A stretch of 64,000 nucleotides of DNA from Cinclus cinclus (lineage: Eukaryota; Chordata; Aves; Passeriformes; Cinclidae): NCBI RefSeq assembly GCF_963662255.1, contig NC_085067.1:11161648-11225647 (forward strand), read 5' to 3'. Numbering within the stretch: position 1 is the first letter of the stretch; every line of letters starts with the position of its first letter. The position numbers and the translations under genes were made by a program. Below are positions 35,138-49,199 of the stretch, one piece after another. The notes beneath the pieces are model-generated. The model was given only the letters and a program-made list of their open reading frames with translations. It made no database searches and had not been told where the DNA came from.

Positions 35138-35798
35138 CTAATGATCCATTGTGGCACCAGGGGGTATAAAAAGGGCCAGGGATGAATAGTTACAGCACGG
35201 GGACCAATAGAAGCAAGGATCTATTATGTCACCATGGAGGCCACGAATCAAATGATTCATTGTGACATCAAGTGGCCTAAAAGGGCATGGGATGCATTGT
35301 GACACCACAGGGGTTAAGAGAAGCAAGGATCCATTGTGACCCAAAGCAGGCTAACAATCTAAGAATCCCTTTTGACACCAGGGGGCGTAAAAGCGACAGG
35401 GATGAATTGTGACAGCATGGGGCCCAATAGAAACAAGGAACCATTATGACACCATGGAGGCCAAGAATCAAATGATTCATTGTGACATCAAGTGACCTAA
35501 AATGGCATGGAATGCATTGTGACACCACAGAGGTTAAGAGAAGCAAGGAACATTTGTGACACAATGCAAGCTAACAATCTAATGATCCATTGTGTCACCA
35601 GGGGTTGTAATAGGGGCAGGGATGAATAGTGAAAGTATGGGGCACAATAAAAACATGGAAATTTTATGACACAATAGAGGCCAAGACTCAAATGATTCAT
35701 TGTAACACCAAGTGGCCTAAAAGGGCATGGGATGCATGGTGACACCACAGGGGTTCAGAGAAGCAAGGAACCATTGTGACCCAATGCAGGCTAACAAT
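35138..35798 (+). repeat. 3-monomer unit T-S-V, 661 bp, proximal
   Basis: This T-S-V trimer is followed by another T monomer (35,799-36,005) nearly identical to its first unit, and the order then changes to G. In the distal copy the whole trimer is present twice (58,217-58,877 and 58,878-59,538). Both share GAATAGTTACAGC and GGCCACGAATC as private variants. Confidence 0.85.
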
Positions 35799-36597
35799 CT
35801 AATGATCCATTGTGGCACCAGGGGGTATAAAAAGGGCCAGGGATGAATAGTTACAGCACGGGGACCAATAGAAGCAAGGATCTATTATGTCACCATGGAG
35901 GCCACGAATCAAATGATTCATTGTGACATCAAGTGGCCTAAAAGGGCATGGGATGCATTGTGACACCACAGGGGTTAAGAGAAGCAAGGATCCATTGTGA
36001 CCCAAAGCAGGCTAACAATCTAAGAATCCCTTTTGACACCAGGGGGCGGAAAAGAACCACGGATGAACTCTGACAGCATGGGGACCCATAGAAGCAAGGA
36101 ACCATTATGACACCATGAAGGCCAAGAATCAAATGGTTCATTGTAAGACCAAGTGGCCTAAAAGGTCTTGGAATGCATTGTGACACCACAGAGGTTAAGA
36201 GAAGCAAGGAACCATTGTTACCCAATGGAGGCTAACAATCTAATGGTCCCTTGTGACACCAATGGGCCTAAAAGGGCCAGGGATGAATTGTGAAAGCATG
36301 GGGCCCAATTAAAACCTGGTACAATTATGTCACCGTGGAGGCCAAGAATCAAATGATTCATTGTGACATCAAGTGGCCTAAAAGGGCATGGGATGCATTG
36401 TGACACCACAGGGGTTAATACAAGCAAGGAACCATTGTGACACAATGCAGGCTAACAATCTAATGATCCATTGTGACACCAGGGGTTGTAATAGGGCCAG
36501 GGATGAATTGTGAAAGCATGGGGCACAATAAAATCATGGAAATATTATGACACAATAGAGGCCAAGACTCAAATGATTCATTGTAACACCAAGGGGC

Positions 36598-39500
36598 CTA
36601 AAAGGGCATGGGATGCATGGTGACACCACAGGGGCTAAGAGAAGCAAGGAACCATTGTGACCCAATGCAGGCTGACAATCTAAGAATCCCTTTTGACACC
36701 AGGGGGCGCAAAGGGTCCACGGATGAACTCTGACAGCATGGGGACCTATAGAAGCAAGGATCCATTATGACACCATGGAGGCCAAGAATCAAATGGTTCA
36801 TTGTAAGACCAAGTGGCCTAAAAGGGCTTGGAATGCATTGTGACACCACAGAGGTTAAGAGAAGCAAGGAACCATTGTGACCCAATGCAGGCTAACAATC
36901 TAATGATCCCTTGTGGCACCAGGGGTTGTAATAGGGCCAGGGATGAAATGTGAAAGCATGGGGCACAATAAAATCATGGAAATATTATGACACCATAGAG
37001 GCCAAGAATCATATGATTTATTGTAAGACCAAGTGGCCTAAAAGGGCATGGGATTCATTGTGACACCACAGAGGTTAAGAGAAGCAAGGAACCATTGTGA
37101 CCCAATGCAGGCTAACAATCTAATGATCCATTGTGACACCAGGGGTTGTAATAGGGCCAGGGATGAAATGTGAAACATGGGGAACAATAAAATCATGGAA
37201 ATATTATGACACCATAGAGGCCAAGAATCATATGATTTATTGTAAGACCAAGTGGCCTAAAAGGGCATGGGATTCATTGTGACACCACAGAGCTTAAGAG
37301 AAGCAAGGAACCATTGTGACCCAATGCAGGCCAACAATCTAATGATCCCTTGTGGCACCGGGAGTTGTAAAAAGGACAGGGATGGATTGTTCCACTATGG
37401 GGCCCAAGAAAAACATGGAAACATTATGACACCATAGCGGCCAAGACTCAAATGATTCATTGTGACACCAAGTGGCCTAAAAGGGCATGGGATGCATTGT
37501 GACACCACAGGGGTTAAGAGAAGCAAGGAACCATTGTGACCCAATGCAGGCTAACAATCTAATGATCCCTTGTGGCACCGGGGGTTGTAAAAAGGACAGG
37601 GATGGATTTTTACAGTTCGGGGAGCAATAGAAGCAAGGATCTATTATGCCACCATGGAGGCCAAGAATCAAATGATTCATTGTGACATCATGTGGCCTAA
37701 AAGGGCATGGGATGCATTGTGACACCACAGGGGTTAAGAGAAGCAAGGATCCATTGTGACCCAATGGAGGCTAATAATCCCAGGATGCCTTTTGATACCA
37801 GCGGGCGCAAAAGGTCCAGGAATGAATTGTGAAAGCATGGGGCCCAATAGATACAATGAACTATTATGACACCATGGAGGCCAAGAATCAAATGATTCAT
37901 TGTGACATCAAGTGGCCTAAAAGGGCATGGAATGCATGGTGACACCACAGAGGTTAAGAATACCAAGGATCCATTGTGACCCAATGGAGGCTAACAATCT
38001 AATGATCCCTTGTGACACCAATGGGCCTAAAGGTCCAGGGATGAATTGTGTAACATGGGGCCCAATTAAAACCTGGTACAATTATGCCACCATGGAGGCC
38101 AAGAATCAAATAATTCATTGTGACATCAAGTGGCCTAAAAGGGCATGGGATGCATTGTGACACCACAGGGGTTAAGAGAAGCAAGGAACCATTGTGACCC
38201 AATGCAGGCTAACAGTCTAATGATCCCTTGTCACACAAGGTGTTGTAAAAGGGCCAGGGATGGATTGTTCCAGTATGGGGCCCAAGAAAAACATGGAAAC
38301 ATTATGACACCATGGAGGCCAAGACTCAAATGATTCATTGTAACACCAAGTGGCCTAAAAGGGCATGGGATGCATTGTGACACCACAGGGTTTAAGAGAA
38401 GCAAGGAACCATTGTGACCCAATGCAGGCTAACAATCTAAGAATCCCTTTTGACACCAGGGGGCGGAAAAGGACCACGGATGAACTCTGACAGCATGGGG
38501 ACCTATAGAAGCAAGGAACCATTATGACACCATGATGGCAAGGAATCAAATGATTCATTGTGACATCAAGTGGCCTAAAAGGTGTTGGAATGCATTGTGA
38601 CACCACAGAGGTTAAGAGAAGCAAGGAACCATTGTGACCCAATGCAGGCTAACCATCTAATGATCCCTTGTGGCACCAGCTCGTATAGAAAGGGCCAGGG
38701 ATGGATTGTTACAGCACTGGGACCAATAGAAGCAAGGATCTATTATGCCACCATGGAGGCCAAGAATCAAATGATTCATTGTGACATCAAGTGGCCTAAA
38801 AGGGCATGGGATGCATTGTGACACCACAGGGGTTAAGAGAAGGAAGGAACCATTGTGACCCAATGCAGGCTAACAATCTAATGATCCTTTTTGACACCAG
38901 GGGGCGCAAAAGGACCACGGGTGAAGTGTGACAGCATGGGGACCTATAGAAGCCAGGAACCACTATGACACCATGAAGGCCAAGAATCAAATGATTCATT
39001 GTAACACCAAGTGGCCTAAAAGGGCATGGGATGCATTGTGACACCACAGAGCTTAAGAGAAGCAAGGAACCATTGTGACCCAATGCAGGTTAACAATCTA
39101 ATGACCCCTTGTGGCACCAGGGGGTATAAAAAGGGACAGGGATGGATTGTTACAGCACGGGGACCAAGAGAAGCAAGCATCTATTATGCCACCATGAAGG
39201 CCAAGTATCAAATGATTCATTGTGACATCAAGTGGCCTAAAAGGGCATGGGATGCATTGTGACAGCACAGGGGTTAAGAGAATCAAGGATCCATTGTGAC
39301 CCAATGGAGGCTAATAATCTAAGAATCCCTTTTGACAACAGGGGGCGCAAAAGGACCACGGATGAACTCTGACAGCATGGGGACCTATAGAAGCAAGGAA
39401 CCATTATGACACCATGAAGGCCAAGGATCAAATGGTTCATTGTAAGACCAAGTGGCCTAAAAGGTCTTGGAATGCATTGTGGCACCACAGAGGTTAAGAG

Positions 39501-39744
39501 AAGCCAGGAACCATTGTGACCCAATGCAGGCTAACAATCTAATGATCCCTTGTCACACAAGGTGTTGTAAAAGGGCCAGGGATGGATTGTTACAGTATAG
39601 GGCCCAAGAAAAACATGGAAACATTATGACACCATAGAGGCCAAGAATCAAATGATGCATTGTAACACCAAGTGGCCTAAAAGGGCATGGGATGCATTGT
39701 GACATCACAGGGGTTAAGAGAAGCAAGGATCCATTGTTACCCAA
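36598..39744 (+). repeat. ~3 kb block, copy 2 of 3
   Basis: This is the same ordered block as 21,907-25,053, and it lies at the distal end of the large duplicated segment. Its match to copy 3 is at a constant shift of 24,618 from about 35,940 until at least 39,382, where the window ends on the other side. Confidence 0.85.
38226..38240 (+). repeat. H-class hairpin in the second copy of the 3 kb block
   Basis: This is an intact CCTTGT-CAC-ACAAGG, the counterpart of 23315-23329. Here the preceding bases are TGATC where the first copy has TGAAC. Confidence 0.8.
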
Positions 39745-42322
39745 TGCAGGTTAACAATCTAAGAATCCCTTTTGACACCAGGGGGTGCAAAAGGACCACG
39801 GATGAACTCTGACAGCATGGGGACCTTTAGAAGCCAGGAACCATTATGACACCATGAAGGCCAAGAATCAAATTGTTCATTGTAAGACCAAGTGGCCTAA
39901 AAGGGCATGGGATGCATTGTGACACCACCGAGGTTAAGAGAAGCAAGGAACCATTGTGACCCAATGCAGGCTAACAATCTAATGATCCCTTGTGGCAACA
40001 GGGGGTTGTAAAAAGGACAGGGATGGATTGTTACAGCACGGGGACCAATAGAAGCAAGGATCTATTATGCCACCATGGAGGCCAAGAATCAAATGATTCA
40101 TTGTGAGACCAAGTGGCCTAAAAGTGCATGGGATGCATTGTGACACCACAGGGGTTAAGAGAAGCAAGGAACCATTGTGACCCAATGCAGGCTAACAATC
40201 TAATGATCCCTTGTGACGCCAATGGGCCTAAAAGGGCCAGGGATGAATTGTTACAGTTCGGGGACCGATAGAAGCAAGGATCTGTTATGCCACCGTGGAG
40301 GCCAAGAATCAAATGATGCATTGTGACATCAAGTGGCCTAAAAGGGCATGGGATGCATTGTGACACCACAGAGCTTAAGAGAAGCAAGGAACCATTGTGA
40401 CCCAATGCAGGCTCACAATCTAATGGTCCATTGTGACACCAGGGGTTGTAATAGGGCCAGGGATGAATTGTGAAAGCATGGGGCCCAATAAAAACATGGA
40501 AATATTATGACACCATAGAGGCCAAGACTCAAATGATTCATTGTAACACCAAGTGGCCTATAAGGGCATGGGATGCATTGTGACACCACAGGGGTTAAGA
40601 GAAGCAAGGAACCATTGTTACCCAATGCAGGCTAACAATCTAAGAATCCCTTTTGACACCAGGGGGAGTAAAAGGTCCACGGATGAACTGTGACAGCATG
40701 GGGACCTATAGAATCATGGAACCATTATGACACCATGGAGGCCAAGAATCCAATGGTTCATTGTTAGACCAAGTGGCCTAAAAGGGCTTGGAATGGTTTG
40801 TGACACCACAGAGGTTAAGAGAAGCAAGGATCCATTGTGACCCAATGGAGGCTAACAATCTAATGATCCCTTGTGGCACCAGGGTGTATAAAAACGGCCA
40901 GGGATGGATTGTTACAGCATGGGGCCCAATAAAAACATGGAAACATTATGTCACCATAGAGGCTAAGAATCAAATGGTTCGTTGTAAGACCAAGTGGCCT
41001 AAAAGGGCATGGGATGCATTGTGACACCACAGGGGTTAAGAGAAGCAAGGAACCATTGTGACCCAATGCAGGCTAACAATCTAAGAATCCCTTTTGACAA
41101 CAGGGGGCGTAAAAGGACCATGGATGAACTCTGACAGCATGGGGACCTATAGAAGCAAGGAACCATTATGACACCATGAAGGCCAAGAATCCAATAGTTC
41201 ATTGTAAGACCAAGTGGCCTAAAAGGGCTTGGAATGCATTGTGACACCACAGAGGGTAAGAGAAGCAAGGAACCATTGTGACCCAATGCAGGCTAACAAT
41301 CTAATGATCCCTTGTGACACCAGGGGGTTGTAAAAAGGCCAGGGATGGATTGTTACAGCACGGGGACCAATAGAAGCAAGGATCTATTATGCCACCATGG
41401 AGGCCAAGAATCAAATGATTCATTGTGACATCAAGTGGCCTAAAAGGGCATGGGATGCATTGTGACACCACTGGGGTTAAGAGAAGCAAGGAACCTTTGT
41501 GACCCAATGCAGGCTAACAATCTAATGATCCCTTTTGAGACCAGGGGGCGGAAAAAGGACTACGGCTGAACTTTGACAGCATGGGGACCTATAGAAGCAA
41601 GGAACCATTATGACACCATGAAGGCCAAGAATCAAATGATTCATTGTAAGACCAAGTGGCCTAAAAGGGCATGGGATGCATTGTGACACCACAGAGTTTA
41701 AGAGAAGCAAGGAACCATTGTGACCCAATGCAGGCTAACAATCTAATGATCCTTTGTGACACCAATGGGCCTAAAAGGGCCAGGGATGAATTGTTACAGC
41801 ACTGGGACCAATAGAAGCAAGGATCTATTATGCCACCGTGGAGGCAAAGAATCAAATAATTTATTGTGACATCATGTGGCCTAAAAGGGCATGGGATGCA
41901 TTGTGACACCACCGAGGTTAAGAGAAGCAAGGATCCATTGTGACCCAATGGAGGCTAACAATCTAATGATCCCTTGTGACACCAATGGGCTTAAAAGGGC
42001 CAGGGATGTATTGTGAAACATGGGGCCCAATTAAAACCTGGTACAATTATGCCACCATGGAGGCCAAGAATCAAATGATTCATTGTGAAATCAAGTGGCC
42101 TAAAAGGGCATGGGATGCATTGTGACAGCACAGGGGTTAAGAGAAGCAAGGAACCATTGTGACCCAATGCAGGCTAACAATCCAATGATCCCTTGTCACA
42201 CAAGGTGTTGTATAAGGGCCAGGGATGAATTGTGAAAGCATGGGGCCCAATACAAACATGGAAACATTATGTCACCATAGAGGCCAATTATCAAATGATT
42301 CATTGTAACACCAAGTGGCCTA
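39680..42322 (+). repeat. 12-monomer tandem duplication, 2,643 bp, copy 1
   Basis: This segment is repeated directly at 42,323-44,965 with about ten single-base differences by eye (about 99.6% identity). Examples are GACCATGGATG against GACCACGGATG near 41,118, and GAACTTTGACAG against GAACTGTGACAG near 41,570. It contains Q, F, V, G, T and H classes. Left of the copy, 39,541-39,660 does not match the corresponding 42,184-42,303, which sets the boundary. Confidence 0.87.
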
Positions 42323-44965
42323 AAAGGGCATGGGATGCATTGTGACATCACAGGGGTTAAGAGAAGCAAGGATCCATTGTTACCCAATGCAGGTTAACAA
42401 TCTAAGAATCCCTTTTGACACCAGGGGGTGCAAAAGGACCACGGATGAACTCTGACAGCATGGGGACCTTTAGAAGCCAGGAACCATTATGACACCATGA
42501 AGGCCAAGAATCAAATTGTTCATTGTAAGACCAAGTGGCCTAAAAGGGCATGGGATGCATTGTGACACCACCGAGGTTAAGAGAAGCAAGGAACCATTGT
42601 GACCCAATGCAGGCTAACAATCTAATGATCCCTTGTGGCAACAGGGGGTTGTAAAAAGGACAGGGATGGATTGTTACAGCACGGGGACCAATAGAAGCAA
42701 GGATCTATTATGCCACCATGGAGGCCAAGAATCAAATGATTCATTGTGAGACCAAGTGGCCTAAAAGTGCATGGGATGCATTGTGACACCACAGGGGTTA
42801 AGAGAAGCAAGGAACCATTGTGACCCAATGCAGGCTAACAATCTAATGATCCCTTGTGACGCCAATGGGCCTAAAAGGGCCAGGGATGAATTGTTACAGT
42901 TCGGGGACCGATAGAAGCAAGGATCTGTTATGCCACCGTGGAGGCCAAGAATCAAATGATGCATTGTGACATCAAGTGGCCTAAAAGGGCATGGGATGCA
43001 TTGTGACACCACAGAGCTTAAGAGAAGCAAGGAACCATTGTGACCCAATGCAGGCTCACAATCTAATGGTCCATTGTGACACCAGGGGTTGTAATAGGGC
43101 CAGGGATGAATTGTGAAAGCATGGGGCCCAATAAAAACATGGAAATATTATGACACCATAGAGGCCAAGACTCAAATGATTCATTGTAACACCAAGTGGC
43201 CTATAAGGGCATGGGATGCATTGTGACACCACAGGGGTTAAGAGAAGCAAGGAACCATTGTTACCCAATGCAGGCTAACAATCTAAGAATCCCTTTTGAC
43301 ACCAGGGGGAGTAAAAGGTCCACGGATGAACTGTGACAGCATGGGGACCTATAGAATCAAGGAACCATTATGACACCATGAAGGCCAAGAATCCAATGGT
43401 TCATTGTTAGACCAAGTGGCCTAAAAGGGCTTGGAATGGTTTGTGACACCACAGAGGTTAAGAGAAGCAAGGATCCATTGTGACCCAATGGAGGCTAACA
43501 ATCTAATGATCCCTTGTGGCACCAGGGTGTATAAAAACGGCCAGGGATGGATTGTTACAGCATGGGGCCCAATAAAAACATGGAAACATTATGTCACCAT
43601 AGAGGCTAAGAATCAAATGGTTCGTTGTAAGACCAAGTGGCCTAAAAGGGCATGGGATGCATTGTGACACCACAGGGGTTAAGAGAAGCAAGGAACCATT
43701 GTGACCCAATGCAGGCTAACAATCTAAGAATCCCTTTTGACAACAGGGGGCGTAAAAGGACCACGGATGAACTCTGACAGCATGGGGACCTATAGAAGCA
43801 AGGAACCATTATGACACCATGAAGGCCAAGAATCCAATAGTTCATTGTAAGACCAAGTGGCCTAAAAGGGCTTGGAATGCATTGTGACACCACAGAGGGT
43901 AAGAGAAGCAAGGAACCATTGTGACCCAATGCAGGCTAATAATCTAATGATCCCTTGTGACACCAGGGGGTTGTAAAAAGGCCAGGGATGGATTGTTACA
44001 GCACGGGGACCAATAGAAGCAAGGATCTATTATGCCACCATGGAGGCCAAGAATCAAATGATTCATTGTGACATCAAGTGGCCTAAAAGGGCATGGGATG
44101 CATTGTGACACCACTGGGTTTAAGAGAAGCAAGGAACCTTTGTGACCCAATGCAGGCTAACAATCTAATGATCCCTTTTGAGACCAGGGGGCGGAAAAAG
44201 GACTACGGCTGAACTGTGACAGCATGGGGACCTATAGAAGCAAGGAACCATTATGACACCATGAAGGCCAAGAATCAAATGATTCATTGTAAGACCAAGT
44301 GGCCTAAAAGGGCATGGGATGCATTGTGACACCACAGAGTTTAAGAGAAGCAAGGAACCATTGTGACCCAATGCAGGCTAACAATCTAATGATCCTTTGT
44401 GACACCAATGGGCCTAAAAGGGCCAGGGATGAATTGTTACAGCACTGGGACCAATAGAAGCAAGGATCTATTATGCCACCGTGGAGGCCAAGAATCAAAT
44501 AATTTATTGTGACATCATGTGGCCTAAAAGGGCATGGGATGCATTGTGACACCACCGAGGTTAGGAGAAGCAAGGATCCATTGTGACCCAATGGAGGCTA
44601 ACAATCTAATGATCCCTTGTGACACCAATGGGCTTAAAAGGGCCAGGGATGTATTGTGAAACATGGGGCCCAATTAAAACCTGGTACAATTATGCCACCA
44701 TGGAGGCCAAGAATCAAATGATTCATTGTGAAATCAAGTGGCCTAAAAGGGCATGGGATGCATTGTGACAGCACAGGGGTTAAGAGAAGCAAGGAACCAT
44801 TGTGACCCAATGCAGGCTAACAATCCAATGATCCCTTGTCACACAAGGTGTTGTATAAGGGCCAGGGATGAATTGTGAAAGCATGGGGCCCAATACAAAC
44901 ATGGAAACATTATGTCACCATAGAGGCCAATTATCAAATGATTCATTGTAACATCAAGTGGCCTA
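42323..44965 (+). repeat. 12-monomer tandem duplication, 2,643 bp, copy 2
   Basis: This is the direct copy of 39,680-42,322. Its last ~1 kb also forms the first part of the 1,980 bp duplication. Some new changes here (GGTTAGGAG near 44,570 and ACATCAAG near 44,951) are shared with the 46 kb copy but not with copy 1, so the 9-mer event came after the 12-mer event. Confidence 0.87.
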
Positions 44966-45919
44966 AAAGGGCATGGGATGCATTGTGACACCACAGGGGT
45001 TAAGAGAAGCAAGGAACCATTGTGACCCAATGCAGGCTAACAATCTAAGAATCCCTTTTGACACCAGGGGGCGTAAATGGAGCACGGATGAACTCTGACA
45101 GCATGGGGACCTATAGAAGCAAGGAACCATTATGACACCATGAAGGCCAAGAATCCAATGGTTCATTGTTAGACCAAGTGGCCTAAAAGGTCTTGGAATG
45201 CTTTGTGACACCACAGAGGTTAAGAGAAGCAAGGAACCATTGTGACCCAATGCAGGCTAACAATCTAATGATCCCTTGTGGCACCAGGGCGTATAAAAAG
45301 GGCCAGGGATGGATTGTTACACCACGGGGACCAATAGAAGCAAGGATCTATTATGCCACCTTGGAGGCCAAGTATCAAATGATTCATTGTGACATCAAGT
45401 GGCCTAAAAGGGCATGGGATGCATTGTGACACCACAGGGGTTAAGAGAAGCAAGGAACCATTGTGACCCAATGCAGGCTAACAATCTAATGATCCCTTGT
45501 GCCACCAATGGGCCTAAAAGAGCCAGGGATGAATTGTGAAAAATGGCGCCCAATTAAAACCTGGTACAATTATGCCACCATGGAGGCCAAGAATCAAATG
45601 ATTCATTGTGACGTCAAGTGGCCTAAAAGGGCATGGGATGCATTGTGACACCACAGGAGTTAAGAGAAGCAAGGAACCATTGTGACCCAATGCAGGCTAA
45701 CAATCTAATGATCACTTGTCAGACAAGGTGTTGTAAAAGGGCCAGAGATGGATTGTTACAGCATGGGGCCCAAGAAAAACATGGAAATATTATGACACCC
45801 TAGAGGCCAAGACTCAAATGATTCATTGTAACACCAAGTGGCCTAAAAGGGCATGGGATGCATTGTGACACCACAGGGGTTAAGAGAAGCAAGGAACCAT
45901 TGTGACCCAATGCAGGCTA
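43940..45919 (+). repeat. 9-monomer tandem duplication, 1,980 bp, copy 1
   Basis: This is repeated at exactly +1,980 bp. Line-by-line comparison of 43,981-45,900 with 45,961-47,880 showed about six single-base differences (about 99.7% identity), including G to T near 45,411, CAC to CCC near 45,714 and CAG to CAC near 45,722. It is probably the youngest expansion in the window. Confidence 0.88.
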
Positions 45920-47899
45920 ACAATCTAATGATCCCTTGTGGCACCGGGGGTTGTAAAAAGGCCAGGGATGGATTGTTACAGCACGGGGACCAATAGAAGC
46001 AAGGATCTATTATGCCACCATGGAGGCCAAGAATCAAATGATTCATTGTGACATCAAGTGGCCTAAAAGGGCATGGGATGCATTGTGACACCACTGGGGT
46101 TAAGAGAAGCAAGGAACCATTGTGACCCAATGCAGGCTAACAATCTACTGATCCCTTTTGAGACCAGGGGGCGGAAAAAGGACTACGGCTGAACTGTGAC
46201 AGCATGGGGACCTATAGAAGCAAGGAACCATTATGACACCATGAAGGCCAAGAATCAAATGATTCATTGTAAGACCAAGTGGCCTAAAAGGGCATGGGAT
46301 GCATTGTGACACCACAGAGTTTAAGAGAAGCAAGGAACCATTGTGACCCAATGCAGGCTAACAATCTAATGATCCTTTGTGACACCAATGGGCCTAAAAG
46401 GGCCAGGGATGAATTGTTACAGCACTGGGACCAATAGAAGCAAGGATCTATTATGCCACCGTGGAGGCCAAGAATCAAATAATTTATTGTGACATCATGT
46501 GGCCTAAAAGGGCATGGGATGCATTGTGACACCACCGAGGTTAGGAGAAGCAAGGATCCATTGTGACCCAATGGAGGCTAACAATCTAATGATCCCTTGT
46601 GACACCAATGGGCTTAAAAGGGCCAGGGATGTATTGTGAAACATGGGGCCCAATTAAAACCTGGTACAATTATGCCACCATGGAGGCCAAGAATCAAATG
46701 ATTCATTGTGAAATCAAGTGGCCTAAAAGGGCATGGGATGCATTGTGACAGCACAGGGGTTAAGAGAAGCAAGGAACCATTGTGACCCAATGCAGGCTAA
46801 CAATCCAATGATCCCTTGTCACACAAGGTGTTGTATAAGGGCCAGGGATGAATTGTGAAAGCATGGGGCCCAATACAAACATGGAAACATTATGTCACCA
46901 TAGAGGCCAATTATCAAATGATTCATTGTAACATCAAGTGGCCTAAAAGGGCATGGGATGCATTGTGACACCACAGGGGTTAAGAGAAGCAAGGAACCAT
47001 TGTGACCCAATGCAGGCTAACAATCTAAGAATCCCTTTTGACACCAGGGGGCGTAAATGGAGCACGGATGAACTCTGACAGCATGGGGACCTATAGAAGC
47101 AAGGAACCATTATGACACCATGAAGGCCAAGAATCCAATGGTTCATTGTTAGACCAAGTGGCCTAAAAGGTCTTGGAATGCTTTGTGACACCACAGAGGT
47201 TAAGAGAAGCAAGGAACCATTGTGACCCAATGCAGGCTAACAATCTAATGATCCCTTGTGGCACCAGGGCGTATAAAAAGGGCCAGGGATGGATTGTTAC
47301 ACCACGGGGACCAATAGAAGCAAGGATCTATTATGCCACCTTGGAGGCCAAGTATCAAATGATTCATTGTGACATCAAGTGGCCTAAAAGTGCATGGGAT
47401 GCATTGTGACACCACAGGGGTTAAGAGAAGCAAGGAACCATTGTGACCCAATGCAGGCTAACAATCTAATGATCCCTTGTGCCACCAATGGGCCTAAAAG
47501 AGCCAGGGATGAATTGTGAAAAATGGCGCCCAATTAAAACCTGGTACAATTATGCCACCATGGAGGCCAAGAATCAAATGATTCATTGTGACGTCAAGTG
47601 GCCTAAAAGGGCATGGGATGCATTGTGACACCACAGGAGTTAAGAGAAGCAAGGAACCATTGTGACCCAATGCAGGCTAACAATCTAATGATCCCTTGTC
47701 ACACAAGGTGTTGTAAAAGGGCCAGAGATGGATTGTTACAGCATGGGGCCCAAGAAAAACATGGAAATATTATGACACCCTAGAGGCCAAGACTCAAATG
47801 ATTCATTGTAACACCAAGTGGCCTAAAAGGGCATGGGATGCATTGTGACACCACAGGGGTTAAGAGAAGCAAGGAACCATTGTGACCCAATGCAGGCTA
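45920..47899 (+). repeat. 9-monomer tandem duplication, 1,980 bp, copy 2
   Basis: This is the direct copy of 43,940-45,919. Similarity ends near 47,900, where the next monomer is a T-like variant (CAGGTCCTATAGACAGG) related to those at 23.77 and 38.68 kb. Confidence 0.87.
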
Positions 47900-49199
47900 A
47901 CCATCTAATGATCCCTTGTGGCACCAGGTCCTATAGACAGGGCCAGGGATGGATTGTTACAGCACGGGGACCAATGGAAGCAAGGATCTTTTATGCCACC
48001 TTGGAGGCCAAGAATCAAATGATTCATTGTGAAATCAAGTGGCCTAAAAGGGCATGGGATGCATTGTGACACCACAGGGGTTAAGAGAAGCAAGGAACCA
48101 TTGTGACCCAATGCAGGCTAACAATCTAATGATCCATTGTGACACCAGGCGTTGTAATAGGGCCAGGGAATAATTGTGAAAGCATGGGGCACAATAAAAT
48201 CATGGAAATATTATGACACCATGAAGGCCAAGAATCAAATGGTTCGTTGTAAGAGCAAGTGGCCTAAAAGGTCTTGGAATGCATTGTGACACCACAGAGG
48301 TTAAGAGAAGCAAGGAACCATTGTGACCCAATGCAGGCTAACAATCTAATGATCCCTTGTGGCACCAGGGTGTATAAAAAGGGCCAGGGATGGATTGTTA
48401 CAGCACGGGGACCAAGAGAAGCAAGGATCTATTATGCCGCCATGGAGGCCAAGAATCAAATGATTCATTGTGACATTAAGTGGCCTAAAAGGGCATGGGA
48501 TGCATTGTGACACCACAGAGGTTAAGAGAAGCAAGGAAACATTGTGACCCAATGCAGGCTAACAATCTAAGAATCCCTTTTGCCAAAAGGGGGCGCAAAA
48601 GGACCACGGATGAACTGTGACAGCATGGGGACCTATAGAAGCAAGGAACCATTATGACACCATGATGGCCAAGAATCAAATGGTTCATTGTGAGACCAAG
48701 TGGCCTAAAAGGGCTTGGAATGCATTGTGACACCACAGAGGTTAAGAGAAGCAAGGAACCATTGTGACCCAATGCAGGCTAACAATCTAATGATCCCTTG
48801 TGGCAACAGGGGGTATAAAAAGGGCCAGGGATGGATTGTTACAGCGCGGGGACCAATAGAATCAAGGATCTATTATGACACCATGGAGGCCAAGAATCAA
48901 ATGTTTCATTGTGACCTCAAGTGGCCTAAAAGGGCATGGGATGCATTGTGACGGCACAGGGGTTAAGAGAATCAAGGAACCATTGTGACCCAATGGAGGC
49001 TAATAATCCCAGGATCCCTTTTGACACCAGGGGGCGCAAAAGGGCCAGGAATGAATTGTGACAGCATGGGGACCTATAGATACAATGAACCATTATGTCA
49101 CCATGGTGGCCAAGAATCAAATGATTGATTGTGACATCAAGTGGCCTAAAAGGGCATGGAATGCATTGTGACACAACAGAGGCTAAGAGAAGCAAGGAT
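47900..49199 (+). repeat. Bridge of about six mixed monomers
   Basis: The order is T'-V-T-G-T-S/G. The monomers are ordinary in length and orientation and are not part of the flanking duplications. The last one joins an S-like start (AATCCCAGGATCCCTTTTG) to a G-like GGGGACCTATAGATACAATG. I see nothing other than satellite here. Confidence 0.78.

Larger units (their letters stand above)
25900..39400 (+). repeat. Large segmental duplication inside the array, copy 1
   Basis: About 13.5 kb of this segment recurs in the same order at about 49,200-64,000. The shift is 23,298-23,299 up to about 32,260, then 23,079 to about 36,000, then 24,618 to the window end. The step at 32.3 kb is one monomer present here and absent from copy 2. 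The step at 36 kb is seven monomers absent here and present in copy 2. Base identity looks like about 99% or better between steps. The left boundary is near 25,900, because the preceding D and mixed monomers do not match 48.9-49.2 kb. Confidence 0.88.
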
